NCBI RefSeq assembly: GCF_900101095.1
Contig: NZ_FNFM01000001.1
Span: 124,001-188,000 of the forward strand
DNA: 64,000 nucleotides
Direction of reading: 5' to 3'
Source: Actinopolyspora mzabensis
Lineage (GTDB): Bacteria; Actinomycetota; Actinomycetes; Mycobacteriales; Pseudonocardiaceae
In this document: one piece after another, positions 42,027 through 55,575 of the stretch
How the letters are laid out: every line of letters begins with the position of its first letter
Numbering within the stretch: position 1 is the first letter of the stretch
Made by a program: the position numbers and the translations under genes
The notes under the pieces: generated by a model
What the model was told of the DNA's origin: nothing
What the model saw: the letters and a program-made list of their open reading frames with translations, nothing else
Database searches by the model: none

Positions 42027-43526
42027 TCAGCGCACTGCCTCGAGCGCGTCGACGATGCCCGCGCCGTAGAAACCGGCACCGGTCCTGCCGCCGCGGCACT
42101 TGGCGTCGTCCTCGCCGTCACCGTCGGTGTCGTAGCTCTTCGGGCACGGCACGGTGTCGGCCTGCTGGCGCAGGGCGGCGTTGACCATCCTCGCGTCCCA
42201 CCTCGGGTGCTCCGCCCGGATCAGGGCGGCCACCCCGGCCACGTGCGGCGAGGCCATCGATGTGCCCTGGTAGAAGCCGTACTCGCCTTCCGGAAGGGTG
42301 GACAGCACGCTGCCGTTGCCGGAGGGTGTGTCGGCGGTCTGCCTGCTGTCGCCGCCCGGTGCGGCGACGTCGACCGAACCGATGCCGTAGTTGGAGTAGA
42401 AGGACTTGCTCGACTCCGGCCCCACGGCCGAGACCGTCACCATGCCGGGCAGCTCACCGGGCAGCACCTGGCACCCGTTGCCCGCCCAGCGATCCTCGGT
42501 GGGGCCGCCGTTGTTGGGGCTGTTGGTGTCGTGGATCCGCTTCGACAGGTTCCAGTTGCTGTTGCCCGCCGCGACGACGTTGAGCACGTCGTTGCCCCTG
42601 GCGTGGTTCACCGCGCGGCGCACCGCTTCCGCGACGGCCGCCTGGTCGCGGTCACGCTGGCACCACAGGTACCAGGGGTCGATGAAGTAGGAGCTGTTGG
42701 TCACGTCGATGCCGTGCTCGGCGGCCCACATGAATCCGCAGATCGCCGAACCGGGGTAGATGAAGCCCTCGTCGTTGACGACCTTGATCGACACGAGTGT
42801 CGCGTTCGGAGCGACCCCGGAGATCCCCACACCGTTGTTCGCCGCGGCGACCGTGCCCGCGACGTGCGTGCCGTGTCCGCTGCTCGTCGGGGCCCATGCC
42901 TGCTGCGAACGGTCCGGTGTGCCGTTCTCGGTGCAGCCCACCGAACGGCTGGTGTCCAGATTGGCCGCCAGGTCCGGGTGGTCGGGGTCGATGCCCGAGT
43001 CGAGCACGCCCACGGTCACGCCCTTACCGCTGTCGGAGTTCTCGTGGGCCTTACCCGCATTGATCATCCGCATGTCCCACTGCTCGGGCGCGAGCGGTTC
43101 CTCGCCGCTCTCGCCAGCGCGGGACGCGGCGCCGGTGGTCAGGGTGCCCCGGCGCTTTTCCAGCGTCTCCGAGTCTGATTCACCGCTGTTCTCGGGAAGC
43201 TGTTCGGCGAGGTTACGGCTCGCGCCCGCGGCCCGTACCCCGGGATCGCCCCGTACTGCCTCGGCGAACTCCGAGTCGCGCGAGGTGGCCAGCAGTACGC
43301 CGATCTCCGGCCAGCTCTGCACGACTTGGCCGTCGGCAGCGCGTACCGAATCGGCGGTGCGTTCCAGACCGCCGTGCTGGGGGCCGATCACGATGAAGTG
43401 GGCCGGATCTCCGGTGTTGGCGGAGTCCGGCGTGCCTGCCGCGGCCACGGCGGGCGCGAGCAGGGTCAGGGCCAGTGCGGATCCGATAATCCGCAGTGGT
43501 TTGAGTCTCAGGGGTTTGGGTGACAC
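42027..43526 (-). CDS. Secreted subtilisin-like serine protease (S8)
   Basis: 499 residues, GTG start. A signal peptide (hydrophobic 12-30 ending AAAG) is followed by an inhibitor-like propeptide (FIVIGPQHGG onward) to about residue 145. Catalytic triad: Asp in GVLDSGIDPDHPD, His in GHGTHVAG, Ser in GTSMASPHVAG, with the oxyanion Asn in VVAAGNSN. The C-terminus holds an Asp-rich DTDGDGEDD loop that may bind calcium. It is exported and probably digests extracellular protein. Confidence 0.94.
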   Translation of the reverse strand: MSPKPLRLKPLRIIGSALALTLLAPAVAAAGTPDSANTGDPAHFIVIGPQHGGLERTADSVRAADGQVVQSWPEIGVLLATSRDSEFAEAVRGDPGVRAAGASRNLAEQLPENSGESDSETLEKRRGTLTTGAASRAGESGEEPLAPEQWDMRMINAGKAHENSDSGKGVTVGVLDSGIDPDHPDLAANLDTSRSVGCTENGTPDRSQQAWAPTSSGHGTHVAGTVAAANNGVGISGVAPNATLVSIKVVNDEGFIYPGSAICGFMWAAEHGIDVTNSSYFIDPWYLWCQRDRDQAAVAEAVRRAVNHARGNDVLNVVAAGNSNWNLSKRIHDTNSPNNGGPTEDRWAGNGCQVLPGELPGMVTVSAVGPESSKSFYSNYGIGSVDVAAPGGDSRQTADTPSGNGSVLSTLPEGEYGFYQGTSMASPHVAGVAALIRAEHPRWDARMVNAALRQQADTVPCPKSYDTDGDGEDDAKCRGGRTGAGFYGAGIVDALEAVR

Positions 43527-43696
43527 CGAGCCTCCCGAACAGGCGAACAGGGTTACTGAATGTGGGAGTCTGCGCCCCGATGCGGCTAGTGGATAGGCCT
43601 TAATGGAGTAATCGGATTACACCGCACGTAGGTGTTGTGACCCATCGCGCCCTTTTCGCGGTGTGGCGGTGCTCGCCGGACGGTTACGGTGTTGGC

Positions 43697-46282
43697 GTGT
43701 CGGTCGATCTCGAAGTGCCGCCGCCCGAACCAACCCCCAGCCCGTCCGCGATGCGTCGTGCGCTGCGCAGAGCCACCGAAGGGGTGGCGCTGGACAGCAC
43801 CGAGGCCGCCGTGCTGCTGCACGCTCGCGGCGATGACCTCCGGACGTTGCTGGAAGCAGCGGGCAGGGTCCGCGACGCGCATCTGCGTGCCGAGGGACGT
43901 TTCGGCGTCGTCAGCTACAGTCGCAAGGTTTTCGTTCCGCTGACCCGCCTGTGCCGGGATCGGTGCCACTACTGCACGTTCGCCACCGTGCCGCACAAGG
44001 TTTCCGCTCCCTTCCTGGAACGGGAGGAAGTTCTCGACATCGCCAGGCGGGGAGCCGAGTCCGGTTGCAAGGAGGCCCTGTTCACCCTCGGCGACCGACC
44101 CGAGGAGCGCTGGCAGGACGCGGCCGACTGGCTGCACGAGCGCGGCTACTCGTCCACGGTCGACTACCTGCGCTCCTGCGCGATCGCGGTGCTGGAGGAG
44201 ACCGGTCTGCTGCCGCACCTCAACCCGGGCGTGCTCGGCTGGTCGGAGTTGACCAGGCTGAAACCGGTGGCCCCCAGCATGGGCATGATGCTGGAGACCA
44301 CATCGGAGCGACTGTGGAGTCGGCCCGGCAATCCGCACTACGCCAGTCCGGACAAGGAGCCCTCGGTACGGCTCCGGGTGCTCGCCGACGCGGGCCGGGT
44401 GGCCGTGCCGTTCACCAGCGGAATCCTCATCGGAATCGGTGAGACGCTCGCGGAACGTGCCGACTCGTTGCTGGAACTGCGTGCCAGCGCCAGGCAGTAC
44501 GGTCATCTGCAGGAAGTCATCGTGCAGAACTTCCGTGCCAAGCCGGACACGGCCATGCGCGGCATGCCGGACGCGGATCTGCACGAACTCGCGGCGACGG
44601 TGGCCGTCGCCCGGCTGCTCCTGCCGTCCGGGGTGAGTGTGCAGGCCCCGCCGAACCTGGTGGGGGACGAGCACGACCTGCTGCTGCGCGCGGGGATCGA
44701 CGACTGGGGCGGGGTCTCCCCCGTGACGCCGGATCACGTGAATCCGGAGCGGCCCTGGCCCAGGGTGGAGGAACTGGCGGAGCAGACCGCGGCGGGCGGG
44801 TTCGAGCTGCGGGAGCGGCTGACCGCGTACCCGAAGTACGTGCGTGCCGGGCTGGCCGGTGACAGCTCCGCCTGGCTGGATCCCAGGATCGCCACCCACG
44901 TCGCCGAGCTGGCCGATTCGGAGGGCATGGCCGATCCCGAGGCGCGACCGGTCGGGCGGGAGTGGCAGGAGCCGGACGGCGGTCTCGAATCGATCGGTCG
45001 CACCGATCTCAACAGCAGTATCGACACCGAGGGCCGCAGCGCCGACCGTCGCGGCGACTTCGACAGTGTCTACGGCGACTGGGAGGAACTGCGGGACAGG
45101 CTGCCCGCCGCGAGGGAGCCGGAACGGCTCGACTCGGATGTCACGGCGGGCCTGCGGCTGGCCGAGCACGACCCCGCTGCGCTGCTGGAGCCGGGCAACA
45201 CCGAGGCAGCGATGGCGCTGCTCACCTGCGACGGCACGGCGCTCGACGAGATGGCTCGAATCGCCGACGCGCTGCGTGCCGACGTGGTCGGGCAGGACGT
45301 CACCTACGTGGTCAACCGCAACATCAACTTCTCCAACGTCTGCTACGTGGGGTGCAGGTTCTGCGCCTTCGCGCAACGGGAACGCGATTCGGACGCGTTC
45401 CGGCTCTCGCCCGAGGACGTCGCGGACCGAGCGGAGGAGGCCCGCCGCGCCGGTGCCACCGAGGTCTGCATGCAGGGAGGTATCGATCCCCGGCTGCCGG
45501 TCGGGGCGTACGCGGACCTGGTGCGTGCGGTCAAGAACCGGATCCCCGACATGCACGTGCACGCCTTCAGTCCGATGGAGATAGTCAGCGCCGCGTCCAA
45601 AGCGGGCGTGAGCGTCGCGGAGTGGCTGACCGAGCTGCGCGATGCCGGGCTGGACACCATCCCCGGTACCGCGGCCGAGATACTCGACGACGACGTCCGG
45701 TGGATACTGACCAAGGGCAAGCTGCCCGCCGCCGAGTGGATCGAGGTGGTCAGCACCGCCCACCGGCTGGGGATCCGTTCCTCGTCGACCATGATGTACG
45801 GCCACGTGGACACCCCGGAGCACTGGCTGGGGCATCTGCGCACGCTGGCCGGTGTGCAGGACACCGCGCGCGAGAACGGCGCGGCCGGGTTCACCGAGTT
45901 CGTCGCGCTGCCCTTCGTGCACCGCAACGCGCCCATCTATCTCGCGGGGCTGGCACGACCCGGCCCCACCCGCAGGGACAACCGTGCGGTGCACGCGATG
46001 GCACGGCTGGCACTGCACGGCAGGGTGGACAACGTGCAGTGCTCCTGGGTCAAGCTGGGCGACGAGGGCACGGTCGAGGTGCTGCGCGGCGGTGCGAACG
46101 ACCTCGGCGGAACCCTGATGGAGGAGACCATCAGCAGGATGGCCGGGTCCGAGCACGGCTCACAGCGAACCATCGAGCAGTTGCACGAGGTCTCCACCGC
46201 CGCCGGAAGACGGGCACGGCAACGCGGCACCGATTACGGCCCCGTGCCCGTCATGTCGTTGGGGGTTTCGCCACTCGGCTGA
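43697..46282 (+). CDS. fbiC: FO synthase, bifunctional CofG/CofH
   Basis: 861 residues, GTG start. Two radical-SAM halves: the first cluster motif CRDRCHYC (near residue 92) belongs to the CofG part, the second CYVGCRFC (near 551) to the CofH part. Together they make 7,8-didemethyl-8-hydroxy-5-deazariboflavin, the chromophore of coenzyme F420, from tyrosine and a pyrimidine. Length fits actinobacterial FbiC. It stands alone, divergent from the subtilase. Confidence 0.96.
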   Translation: MSVDLEVPPPEPTPSPSAMRRALRRATEGVALDSTEAAVLLHARGDDLRTLLEAAGRVRDAHLRAEGRFGVVSYSRKVFVPLTRLCRDRCHYCTFATVPHKVSAPFLEREEVLDIARRGAESGCKEALFTLGDRPEERWQDAADWLHERGYSSTVDYLRSCAIAVLEETGLLPHLNPGVLGWSELTRLKPVAPSMGMMLETTSERLWSRPGNPHYASPDKEPSVRLRVLADAGRVAVPFTSGILIGIGETLAERADSLLELRASARQYGHLQEVIVQNFRAKPDTAMRGMPDADLHELAATVAVARLLLPSGVSVQAPPNLVGDEHDLLLRAGIDDWGGVSPVTPDHVNPERPWPRVEELAEQTAAGGFELRERLTAYPKYVRAGLAGDSSAWLDPRIATHVAELADSEGMADPEARPVGREWQEPDGGLESIGRTDLNSSIDTEGRSADRRGDFDSVYGDWEELRDRLPAAREPERLDSDVTAGLRLAEHDPAALLEPGNTEAAMALLTCDGTALDEMARIADALRADVVGQDVTYVVNRNINFSNVCYVGCRFCAFAQRERDSDAFRLSPEDVADRAEEARRAGATEVCMQGGIDPRLPVGAYADLVRAVKNRIPDMHVHAFSPMEIVSAASKAGVSVAEWLTELRDAGLDTIPGTAAEILDDDVRWILTKGKLPAAEWIEVVSTAHRLGIRSSSTMMYGHVDTPEHWLGHLRTLAGVQDTARENGAAGFTEFVALPFVHRNAPIYLAGLARPGPTRRDNRAVHAMARLALHGRVDNVQCSWVKLGDEGTVEVLRGGANDLGGTLMEETISRMAGSEHGSQRTIEQLHEVSTAAGRRARQRGTDYGPVPVMSLGVSPLG

Positions 46283-46339
46283 CAAGGTCGAACCGGTCCC
46301 GCTCGTTCCGGTGGTCGAGGACGGGCGGGACCGGAGTTC

Positions 46340-46765
46340 GGTCCGATTCGGTTCCCGGAGTTCAAGGGCAAGCGGGCTGGCTTGTCATGCCGGTTCACCA
46401 CCGGATCGTTCGGCTTGGTCGACTCGGACCGGCGGCACGTGAAGCTGCCCCGCATTGGGCTGGTGCGCAGCTGCGAGTCCACCCGCGAACTCGCCCGGTA
46501 CGTCGTCGGCGTCGGCATGGGCGAGTTGCGCCGCCAGCCCGACTACGAAACGAGGTGGCGGGGCACCCGGCTGCTCGTGGCCGACCGGTTCTGTCCCAGC
46601 TCGAAGACCTGCAACGACCGCGGCGCGGTGAAAGCCAAGCTGGGCCTGGCGGAGCGGACGTTTACCCGCGATGCCCGCGGCCATGTCGCGTATGGTGATC
46701 TGAACGCGGCTGGCAACCTCGCGGGCCTGGCGTCCTCCCACAGTTGGTGGGCGACGGAAAACTAG
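46340..46765 (+). pseudogene. TnpB (IS200/IS605 OrfB) remnant with internal deletion
   Basis: The frame reads FPEFKGKRAGLSCRFTTGSFGLV, then VKLPRIGLVRSCESTRELARYV, which is the middle of actinobacterial TnpB. It jumps directly to YETRWRGTRLLVADRFCPSSKTC and ends with DLNAAGNLAGLA, the C-terminal RuvC end. The RuvC core between is missing, and three of four zinc-finger Cys are lost (NDRG for SGCG). No TnpA is nearby. This is an inactive guided-nuclease fossil. Confidence 0.85.
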
Positions 46766-46905
46766 CCCGAGGGAAACCCCGGTAAGCCCCGCACCGTGCG
46801 GGCAGCGGGTACTGCCACGGGAAGGCCCGCGCCATGTGGCGCTGGCCAACCCGGTAGCCGTAAGGCTGCCGGTCAGGCCACGCTGCTACACATTTCCTGA
46901 ACGGC
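46766..46905 (+). other. Possible right-end / guide-RNA scaffold of the TnpB element
   Basis: Directly after the TnpB remnant, a GC-rich stretch with short inverted repeats (GCCCCGCACC region, GGCAGCGGGTACTGCC, GGCGCTGGCC) resembles the transcribed 3' ends of IS200/IS605-type elements that yield the reRNA. By eye I can show the structure-prone sequence but not the exact scaffold fold. Confidence 0.35.
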
Positions 46906-46922
46906 CACGGCGTACGTTCGCC

Positions 46923-47129
46923 GTGATCGCGATCTCGCTCGCGGTCGGGCTCGCGGGTAGTCCGTCCGTCACCGCGATCACCTCCGGCTCCGCTTCGGGG
47001 CGGATGGGCGGCTCCCGAGGTGGTGCTGCCTTCAGTAGGACCAGCGGCCAGGGTGGTGCTTCCGACGGTTCCGGAAACGCGCCTGACGGCGGTTCGGGTA
47101 CCGCCGGCGGTGGTTCGCCCGACAACTGA
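46923..47129 (+). CDS. Possible small exported Gly/Ser-rich protein
   Basis: 68 residues from a GTG. A hydrophobic start (VIAISLAVGLAGSPSV) resembles a signal peptide or anchor, followed by Gly/Ser/Ala low-complexity sequence to the stop. There is no clear ribosome site, and the frame is open further upstream. It may be real or a GC-rich artefact. Confidence 0.3.
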   Translation: MIAISLAVGLAGSPSVTAITSGSASGRMGGSRGGAAFSRTSGQGGASDGSGNAPDGGSGTAGGGSPDN

Positions 47130-47272
47130 GGATTTCGGGGACGCTTCGCACGAAGCGTGCTTTCCGCCCGCTCCGTCGATCGGAGGCGGGCGGATTTCTC
47201 GTCGATCTTCCGGCGAGGCAGTGCGCTCACTCGGCAGGGTGAGCGACCGACTGTCGTGGACGGGAGGTGAGG

Positions 47273-47715
47273 GTGGGTTTTTTCGATTGGTTCACCGGCA
47301 CGGCACGGCACGGCCCGAGAAGGGGGTTCGGCCGCGTTCGTCGCAGGAGGTATACCAGGCGATTATGGCGGTCAATCGGCCCGACGCCTCATTCGAGGTG
47401 CGTGACGGGCGGACCGAGGGGGTCGATCTGGTTTGCGAGTGGCGGGTCATGAACCACCACTGGTACGAGCACTTCAAGATGTTCTGTGAGCGGGAGTTCT
47501 ACAGCGTCCTGCTGCGGTTCGATCCGGAACGGCGGGAGATCCGCTCCACGGATCACAAGTGGACGATCGACTGGGTCCGCGGTGCTCCACAGGTCCGTGC
47601 ACGGGCCGAGTTCGAACGAGGACAGGCCAAGAGCGTCAGAGCCGTGTGGGCGTTGAAGAAAGGGGAGAACGGAAAGCGATGCTGGGAACTTCAGGCGACC
47701 TTTTCGGCCTCGTAA
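47273..47715 (+). pseudogene. Conserved actinobacterial protein frameshifted by GGCAC repeat expansion
   Basis: The start frame reads VGFFDWFTGTAR. The rest of the protein, PEKGVRPRSSQEVYQAIMAVNRPDASFEVRDG onward (given as location only, about 130 residues to 47715), is in another frame. The break lies at three tandem GGCAC units (47297-47311). With two units the frame is continuous and matches the family pattern 'GFF..TGTxRPxxGVRPR'. The family has unknown function. Either phase variation or a fixed mutation is possible. Confidence 0.8.
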
Positions 47716-48271
47716 CTGAAGGATCCGCTCCGGAAAGCCGTCACCGATTGCGGCTGGACCTGGCGCGGCGTGAGTTTCGCGAAGTCGTGAATACGGTTCC
47801 GGGTATTTGTCCCCCGTGACTTGGCCGCTCGGCGCTTCGCGTGATTCGTGCCGTCCTTTTCGTCGAATTCCGATGAACTCTGGCGGATCGGCGACGACTG
47901 TCGGGGTTCCGGGCGTGGCCGACGAACCTCACTCGGGACACCGAACGCGTTCATGCGTGTCCGCAACGTATCGGTTCCCGTTTTCTCGGTTTCGCTCGCA
48001 ACCCCGGATTCCCCCACACGTCTCACGGGGTGTGGCCGGGAACCGGGATGGACCGTAGTCCGTTCCGATCGCCGGTCGTGGTGTGCGGCCCCGTTGTCGC
48101 CGTTCGTGTGTCGACCAATACGCTCTCCGCTGTCACCGCGCGATCGTGGGACGTTCTCGGCACCGGCAGCGAACCGTTGGGGCGCCCGGGAGCTCGCCCG
48201 GGGTGACGGCACGGAACGCACGGCGTTCCCGTGGGATACACGATCGAAGTCCGACCAGAAAGGCACGGCTC
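47716..48271. other. Stretch without a recognisable gene
   Basis: About 550 bases with weak overlapping frames on both strands, no motif and no ribosome site linked to a plausible start until the small gene at 48272. Confidence 0.5.
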
Positions 48272-49751
<1,480 letters not shown>

Positions 49752-49811
49752 GCTGATCCTTTCGGGGTAACCTGCTGCCACCGACGAGCGACGCCGCGGA
49801 GGTAGCAGCAG

Positions 49812-50849
49812 GTGGTCGACCGTAGTCAACCGGCACGCACCGCCCGGGAGCAGTCGAGCCCCGGCAGGTTCGAGCTGCTCCGGGCGCGTTATCCCCGGTT
49901 GGATCGGCTGGTCCGGGCCGCGCAGCGGTATCAGAGCCACTACGGCGACTACTACGCGGCCGCTATCACCTACTTCAGCGTGCTGGCGCTCGTGCCGCTG
50001 CTGATGATCGTGTTCGCGGTGGCCGGTTTCGTGCTGGCCAGCAATCCCGAACTGCTGCAACGTCTCCAGTCGGCCATCTCCGAGGCCGTGCCCAGCTCGC
50101 AGCTGAGCCAGTTGATCAATGGAGTCGTGGACGAGGCGATCAAGCAGGCGGGCGCGGTCGGGATCATCGGCCTGTTGGCAGCGCTGTACTCGGGTCTGGG
50201 GTGGATGACCAACCTGCGTGAGGCGCTCACCGCCCAGTGGGCACAGGGGCCGACGGCCCTGTCTTTCCTCAAGCGGACCCTCGCCGATCTGCTCTCGCTG
50301 GTCGGGCTCGGGGCGGCGATGGCGGTCTCGTTCGCGATCAGCGCGCTGGGCGGCGGGGTGGGCAGGATGCTGTTCCGGTTGGCGGGTATCGGGAACAACT
50401 TCTGGGCGGGGCTCGTGCTGTGGCTGCTGGCCCTGCTGCTGTCGCTGGCGGCCAGCTGGCTCGTCTTCCTGTGGGTGCTGGCACGCCTTCCCAGACAGCC
50501 CGTGACGCTGCGCAGCGCGGTCTGGGGCGCACTGTTCGCCGCGATCGGTTTCGAGGTACTCAAGCAGGTCGGTGTGGTGTACCTGAACAGCCTCAGCTCT
50601 TCTCCCGCGGCGGCCGCGTTCGGCCCCATCCTCGGGTTGCTGGTGTTCGCGTACCTGACCTCCCGGTTCCTGCTGTTCGTCACGGCCTGGACCGCCTCCG
50701 CCAGGGAGAATCAACCCGTGGCGGAGGTCGAGCCGCCGCCACCGGCCGTGATCCGCCCCGAGGTGCCGTCCCGACGCGGCGCGGGCGTGACCGTGGGGGT
50801 GTTCGGTCTCGGCACCCTGCTCGGTTGGTTGCTGCGCGGGCGGCGCTGA
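49812..50849 (+). CDS. YihY/BrkB family inner-membrane protein (YhjD-like)
   Basis: 345 residues, GTG start. An AITYFSVLALVPLLMIVFA segment opens a six-helix membrane domain; GLGWMTNLREAL and the C-terminal ASARENQP tail fit the YhjD subgroup. The role is uncertain (possible transporter linked to envelope lipids in enterics). Conserved beside trpS and the D-Ala-D-Ala carboxypeptidase gene. Confidence 0.9.
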   Translation: MVDRSQPARTAREQSSPGRFELLRARYPRLDRLVRAAQRYQSHYGDYYAAAITYFSVLALVPLLMIVFAVAGFVLASNPELLQRLQSAISEAVPSSQLSQLINGVVDEAIKQAGAVGIIGLLAALYSGLGWMTNLREALTAQWAQGPTALSFLKRTLADLLSLVGLGAAMAVSFAISALGGGVGRMLFRLAGIGNNFWAGLVLWLLALLLSLAASWLVFLWVLARLPRQPVTLRSAVWGALFAAIGFEVLKQVGVVYLNSLSSSPAAAAFGPILGLLVFAYLTSRFLLFVTAWTASARENQPVAEVEPPPPAVIRPEVPSRRGAGVTVGVFGLGTLLGWLLRGRR

Positions 50850-50872
50850 GACGAGCGGTTACCGGCCGTCGA

Positions 50873-52129
50873 TCACTCGTCGTCTCGCCCGGCGGTGATG
50901 TCGACCTTCCTGCGGGCGCGCTGCAGCCGCAGTGCGGCCACCAGCATCAGCAGTGCCACCACCAGCAGTAGCAGGAGACCGAGCCCCATGGTTGGGAACC
51001 GGTCGGTTTCCGGATCCGACGTGCGTTGTGCCGCTTCGACCGCGGTGGTGGCGGTGGAGGTGGGGCTCGGCTCGGGGGTGCGCCGCGCGACCAGTTTCCC
51101 GACCACGCGGTCCCCGTTCAAACGGAAGCCGTAGTCGAGCAGCGCGGCAGCCTGCTCGGACAGGTCCACCGGGCGGTGTTCCCCCCGCAGCAGCACCGCG
51201 ACCAGTTCGCGGCCGTTCCGCTCCGCCGCGACGACCCGGGTGTGCCGGGCGTCGTTGGTGTAGCCGGTCTTGCCGAAAACCGCTCCGGGGTAGTCGCGCA
51301 TCACGTCGCTGTCGCTGGCGATGCGCACCGGTGACTGCCCGGGCGGTGCGGGGAGCCGGGTGCGTTTCGTGCCCGCGGGGCGCGCGAACTCCGGATCGCG
51401 CAGCGCGGCACGCAGGATCAGTGCCATGTCGTAGGCCGAGGTGCTCATCCCCGGACCGTCGAGCCCGGAGGTGGTGGCGGCCCTGGTGTCCCTGGCACGC
51501 AGCCGTGCGGCGAGTTCATTCATGCGCCGCACGGTTTCCTCGGTTCCACCGATCTTTCGCGCCAGCGCGTGCGCGGCGTCGTTGCCCGACTGCAGGATCA
51601 GCCCGCTCAGCACCTGTCGCACCGTGTAGTCGACCCCCGGTTCCAGCCCCACCGCGCTGCCCTCCACCGCGGCGTCGGACTCGGCGGCCGTGATGGTCTC
51701 GGAGAGTTCCAGCTCGCGTACGGCGACGAGCCCGGTCAGGATCTTGATCACCGAGGCGGGGCGGTACCTGCCGTGCGGGTTCTTGGCGGCCAGCACCTTC
51801 CCGCTGTCCAGCTCCGCCACGATCCAGGTGGCCGACCTCACCCGCTTCGGTGGGTCGGGCGCACCCGGTGGGATCACGATGCCGCAGTGTCCCATTCCGG
51901 GCCCGCCGATCGGCTCCTCCGGAACGGGGAGCGGTTTCGGTGTCGGCTCTCCCGACGCCGGGACCTCGGAACTGTCCACAGGAGAGGGAGGAAGCGTGGC
52001 GTTCGGGCAGCTCGATCGCGTCCGGTTCGGCGTGGCCGTGCCCGCGGGCACGAACAGTCCCATCGACAGGAGCGCCACCAGCGCTGCCGTGGCGAGTCGG
52101 ACCGGAAAACGAGTGGCTGCTGTGGACAC
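50873..52129 (-). CDS. D-alanyl-D-alanine carboxypeptidase (S11)
   Basis: 418 residues, GTG start. Signal peptide at the N-terminus, then a Pro/Ser-rich linker. Active-site motifs: SVIK (SxxK), SGND (SxN) and KTGYT (KTG). A C-terminal hydrophobic helix (LGLLLLLVVALLMLVAAL) plus Arg/Lys tail anchors it in the membrane. It trims peptidoglycan pentapeptides outside the membrane. Convergent with the yhjD-like gene. Confidence 0.95.
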   Translation of the reverse strand: MSTAATRFPVRLATAALVALLSMGLFVPAGTATPNRTRSSCPNATLPPSPVDSSEVPASGEPTPKPLPVPEEPIGGPGMGHCGIVIPPGAPDPPKRVRSATWIVAELDSGKVLAAKNPHGRYRPASVIKILTGLVAVRELELSETITAAESDAAVEGSAVGLEPGVDYTVRQVLSGLILQSGNDAAHALARKIGGTEETVRRMNELAARLRARDTRAATTSGLDGPGMSTSAYDMALILRAALRDPEFARPAGTKRTRLPAPPGQSPVRIASDSDVMRDYPGAVFGKTGYTNDARHTRVVAAERNGRELVAVLLRGEHRPVDLSEQAAALLDYGFRLNGDRVVGKLVARRTPEPSPTSTATTAVEAAQRTSDPETDRFPTMGLGLLLLLVVALLMLVAALRLQRARRKVDITAGRDDE

Positions 52130-52256
52130 GCGGACCAGCCTAGGTCACGTTCCCGGTGGTGCGAATCCGCCGAGTGTCCGAGGAGCTCAAGTGTGCCGGC
52201 GGAGGCCGAGTGCGCCCGAGAGGGCTGTGGCCGCGGGCACAGTAGATACTGGGTAC

Positions 52257-52487
52257 GTGCGAATTTCCCGTGGTATGGCGTTGTTCCTGCTGGCCTTCGG
52301 GGTCTGGTCCTGGCTGTTGTGGCCCACCTTTCTCCGCAACATCCTCGGCGACGAGCAGTCGTGGTCGAACGGGGCGCCGACGGCGTTCCTGTGGGTGCAC
52401 GTGGTGATCGCGGTGGTTTCCCTCGTGCTGGGCACCGTCATCGGCGTGTTCGGTTTGCGCGCCTACCGCGCGAGTCGCGACGGCTGA
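52257..52487 (+). CDS. SCO4848-like small membrane protein
   Basis: 76 residues, GTG start. Two hydrophobic helices (ALFLLAFGVWSWLLW and VHVVIAVVSLVLGTVIGVFGL) separated by a WSNGAPTAF loop. This is the conserved actinobacterial membrane protein found between the carboxypeptidase and succinate dehydrogenase genes. Function unknown. Confidence 0.85.
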   Translation: MRISRGMALFLLAFGVWSWLLWPTFLRNILGDEQSWSNGAPTAFLWVHVVIAVVSLVLGTVIGVFGLRAYRASRDG

Positions 52488-52950
52488 TCGAAGTTCGTCG
52501 GTCGGGTTGGCGAGTTGCTCGCTCGGCGGAGTATCCGCGCGGCAGCGCTTTTCGCGCGGCGGCGATCCGATTTGTGACCTAGGTCCGGGGAGCACGTCAA
52601 CTATGTCCGGCTTCGTGGGCCGGAGGAGACGTCGGCCAAGAATCCGGCTATCGTGATCGCGCGGGGTCACGAACGCCACCGGGCCGGTGGCTCCGCGTTT
52701 CCGTGCGCCGAGGCAGCGGCAGTGATCGCCCGCTGTCCAGGGGCCCGGGAGTGTGCGCCGTCGTATTCCCACTCGCCGCGGCACACACGTTCCACGACCC
52801 CGTACAACGAGGTACGGGGTCTCCCGGCCAGGGGAAGACCGTACGGACCGTTGCCCGAGTGCGTCACGTTCCGGCGAGCCGTCGATCTCACGCGAGATCG
52901 ACCGCCCACCGGAACGCGGCATCACGAGGGTCCCGAGCAGCGCCTCGGAA
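52488..52950. other. Intergenic stretch before sdhB
   Basis: No gene recognised. It contains a perfect 9-bp inverted repeat at 52881-52902, close to the sdhB stop codon, which probably ends transcription of the sdh operon. Confidence 0.55.
52881..52902. terminator. Inverted repeat GTCGATCTC/GAGATCGAC after the sdh operon
   Basis: Perfect 9-bp arms (52881-52889, 52894-52902) and a 4-base loop, 49 bases past the sdhB stop codon on the minus strand. No clear T-run. Its CGAT-TC-GCG pattern is related to the palindromes at 2231 and 41454. Confidence 0.6.
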
Positions 52951-53747
52951 TCAGCGCCTGCGGAACATCAACGCCCGCTTGACCTCCTGGATCGCCTTGG
53001 TCACCTGGATGCCACGCGGGCAGGCGTCGGTGCAGTTGAACGTGGTGCGGCAGCGCCACACCCCGTCGATGTCGTTGAGGATGTCCAACCGCTCCTCGGC
53101 GGCCTCGTCCCTGCTGTCGAAGATGAACCGGTGCGCGTTGACGATCGCCGCCGGTCCGAAGTAGGAACCCTCCGACCAGTAGACCGGGCACGAGGTGGTG
53201 CAGGCCGCGCAGAGGATGCACTTGGTCGTGTCGTCGAACCGCTCCCGCTCGGCGACCGACTGGATCCGCTCCCGCGTCGGGTCGTTCCCGGTGGTGACCA
53301 GGTAGGGCTTGATCGCCTTGTATGCCTCGAAGAAGGGCTCCATGTTGACCAGCAGGTCCTTCTCGACCGGAAGGCCCTTGATCGGCTCCACCGTGATGGT
53401 GGTCTCGCCCTTCTTGGCGAACATGTCCTTCATCAGGACCTTGCACGCCAGTCGGTTGACGCCGTTGATCCGCATGGCGTCCGAGCCGCACACGCCGTGC
53501 GCGCAGGAACGCCGGAAGGTCAGCGTGCCGTCGACGTACCACTTGATGTAGTGCAGCAGGTTGAGCACCCGGTCGCTGGGCAGCGCCGGAATGCGGTACG
53601 ACTCCCAGTGCAGGTCGTCGTCGACCTCCGGGTTGTAGCGCTCGATCTTGACCGTGACCATCGTCGCGCCCTCCGGAATCGGGGGAGCGTCCGAGGGCAG
53701 GTCGACGGTGGCCGTGTCGCTGTTCGCGTCGGTGGTGGGGGCGGTCA

Positions 53748-53748
<1 letters not shown>
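52951..53748 (-). CDS. sdhB: Succinate dehydrogenase iron-sulfur subunit
   Basis: 265 residues. The [2Fe-2S] site is CAHGVCGSDAM plus a later Cys; the [4Fe-4S] and [3Fe-4S] sites are CILCAAC...CP and CTDACPRGI. It passes electrons from SdhA to the membrane quinone site. Its ATG overlaps the sdhA stop by one base, so the pair is coupled. Last gene of the operon. Confidence 0.97.
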
Positions 53749-55538
<1,790 letters not shown>

Positions 55539-55575
55539 GGTGGTCTCCTTGGCTCGTCGCCTGCTGGGCCGCGCG

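Noticed and set aside
43586-46156. Very long minus-strand frame (about 850 codons) opposite fbiC
   Set aside because: It is a shadow of the fbiC coding sequence, a common effect of high GC at third codon positions. The protein is His/Gln/Arg rich and without domain features.
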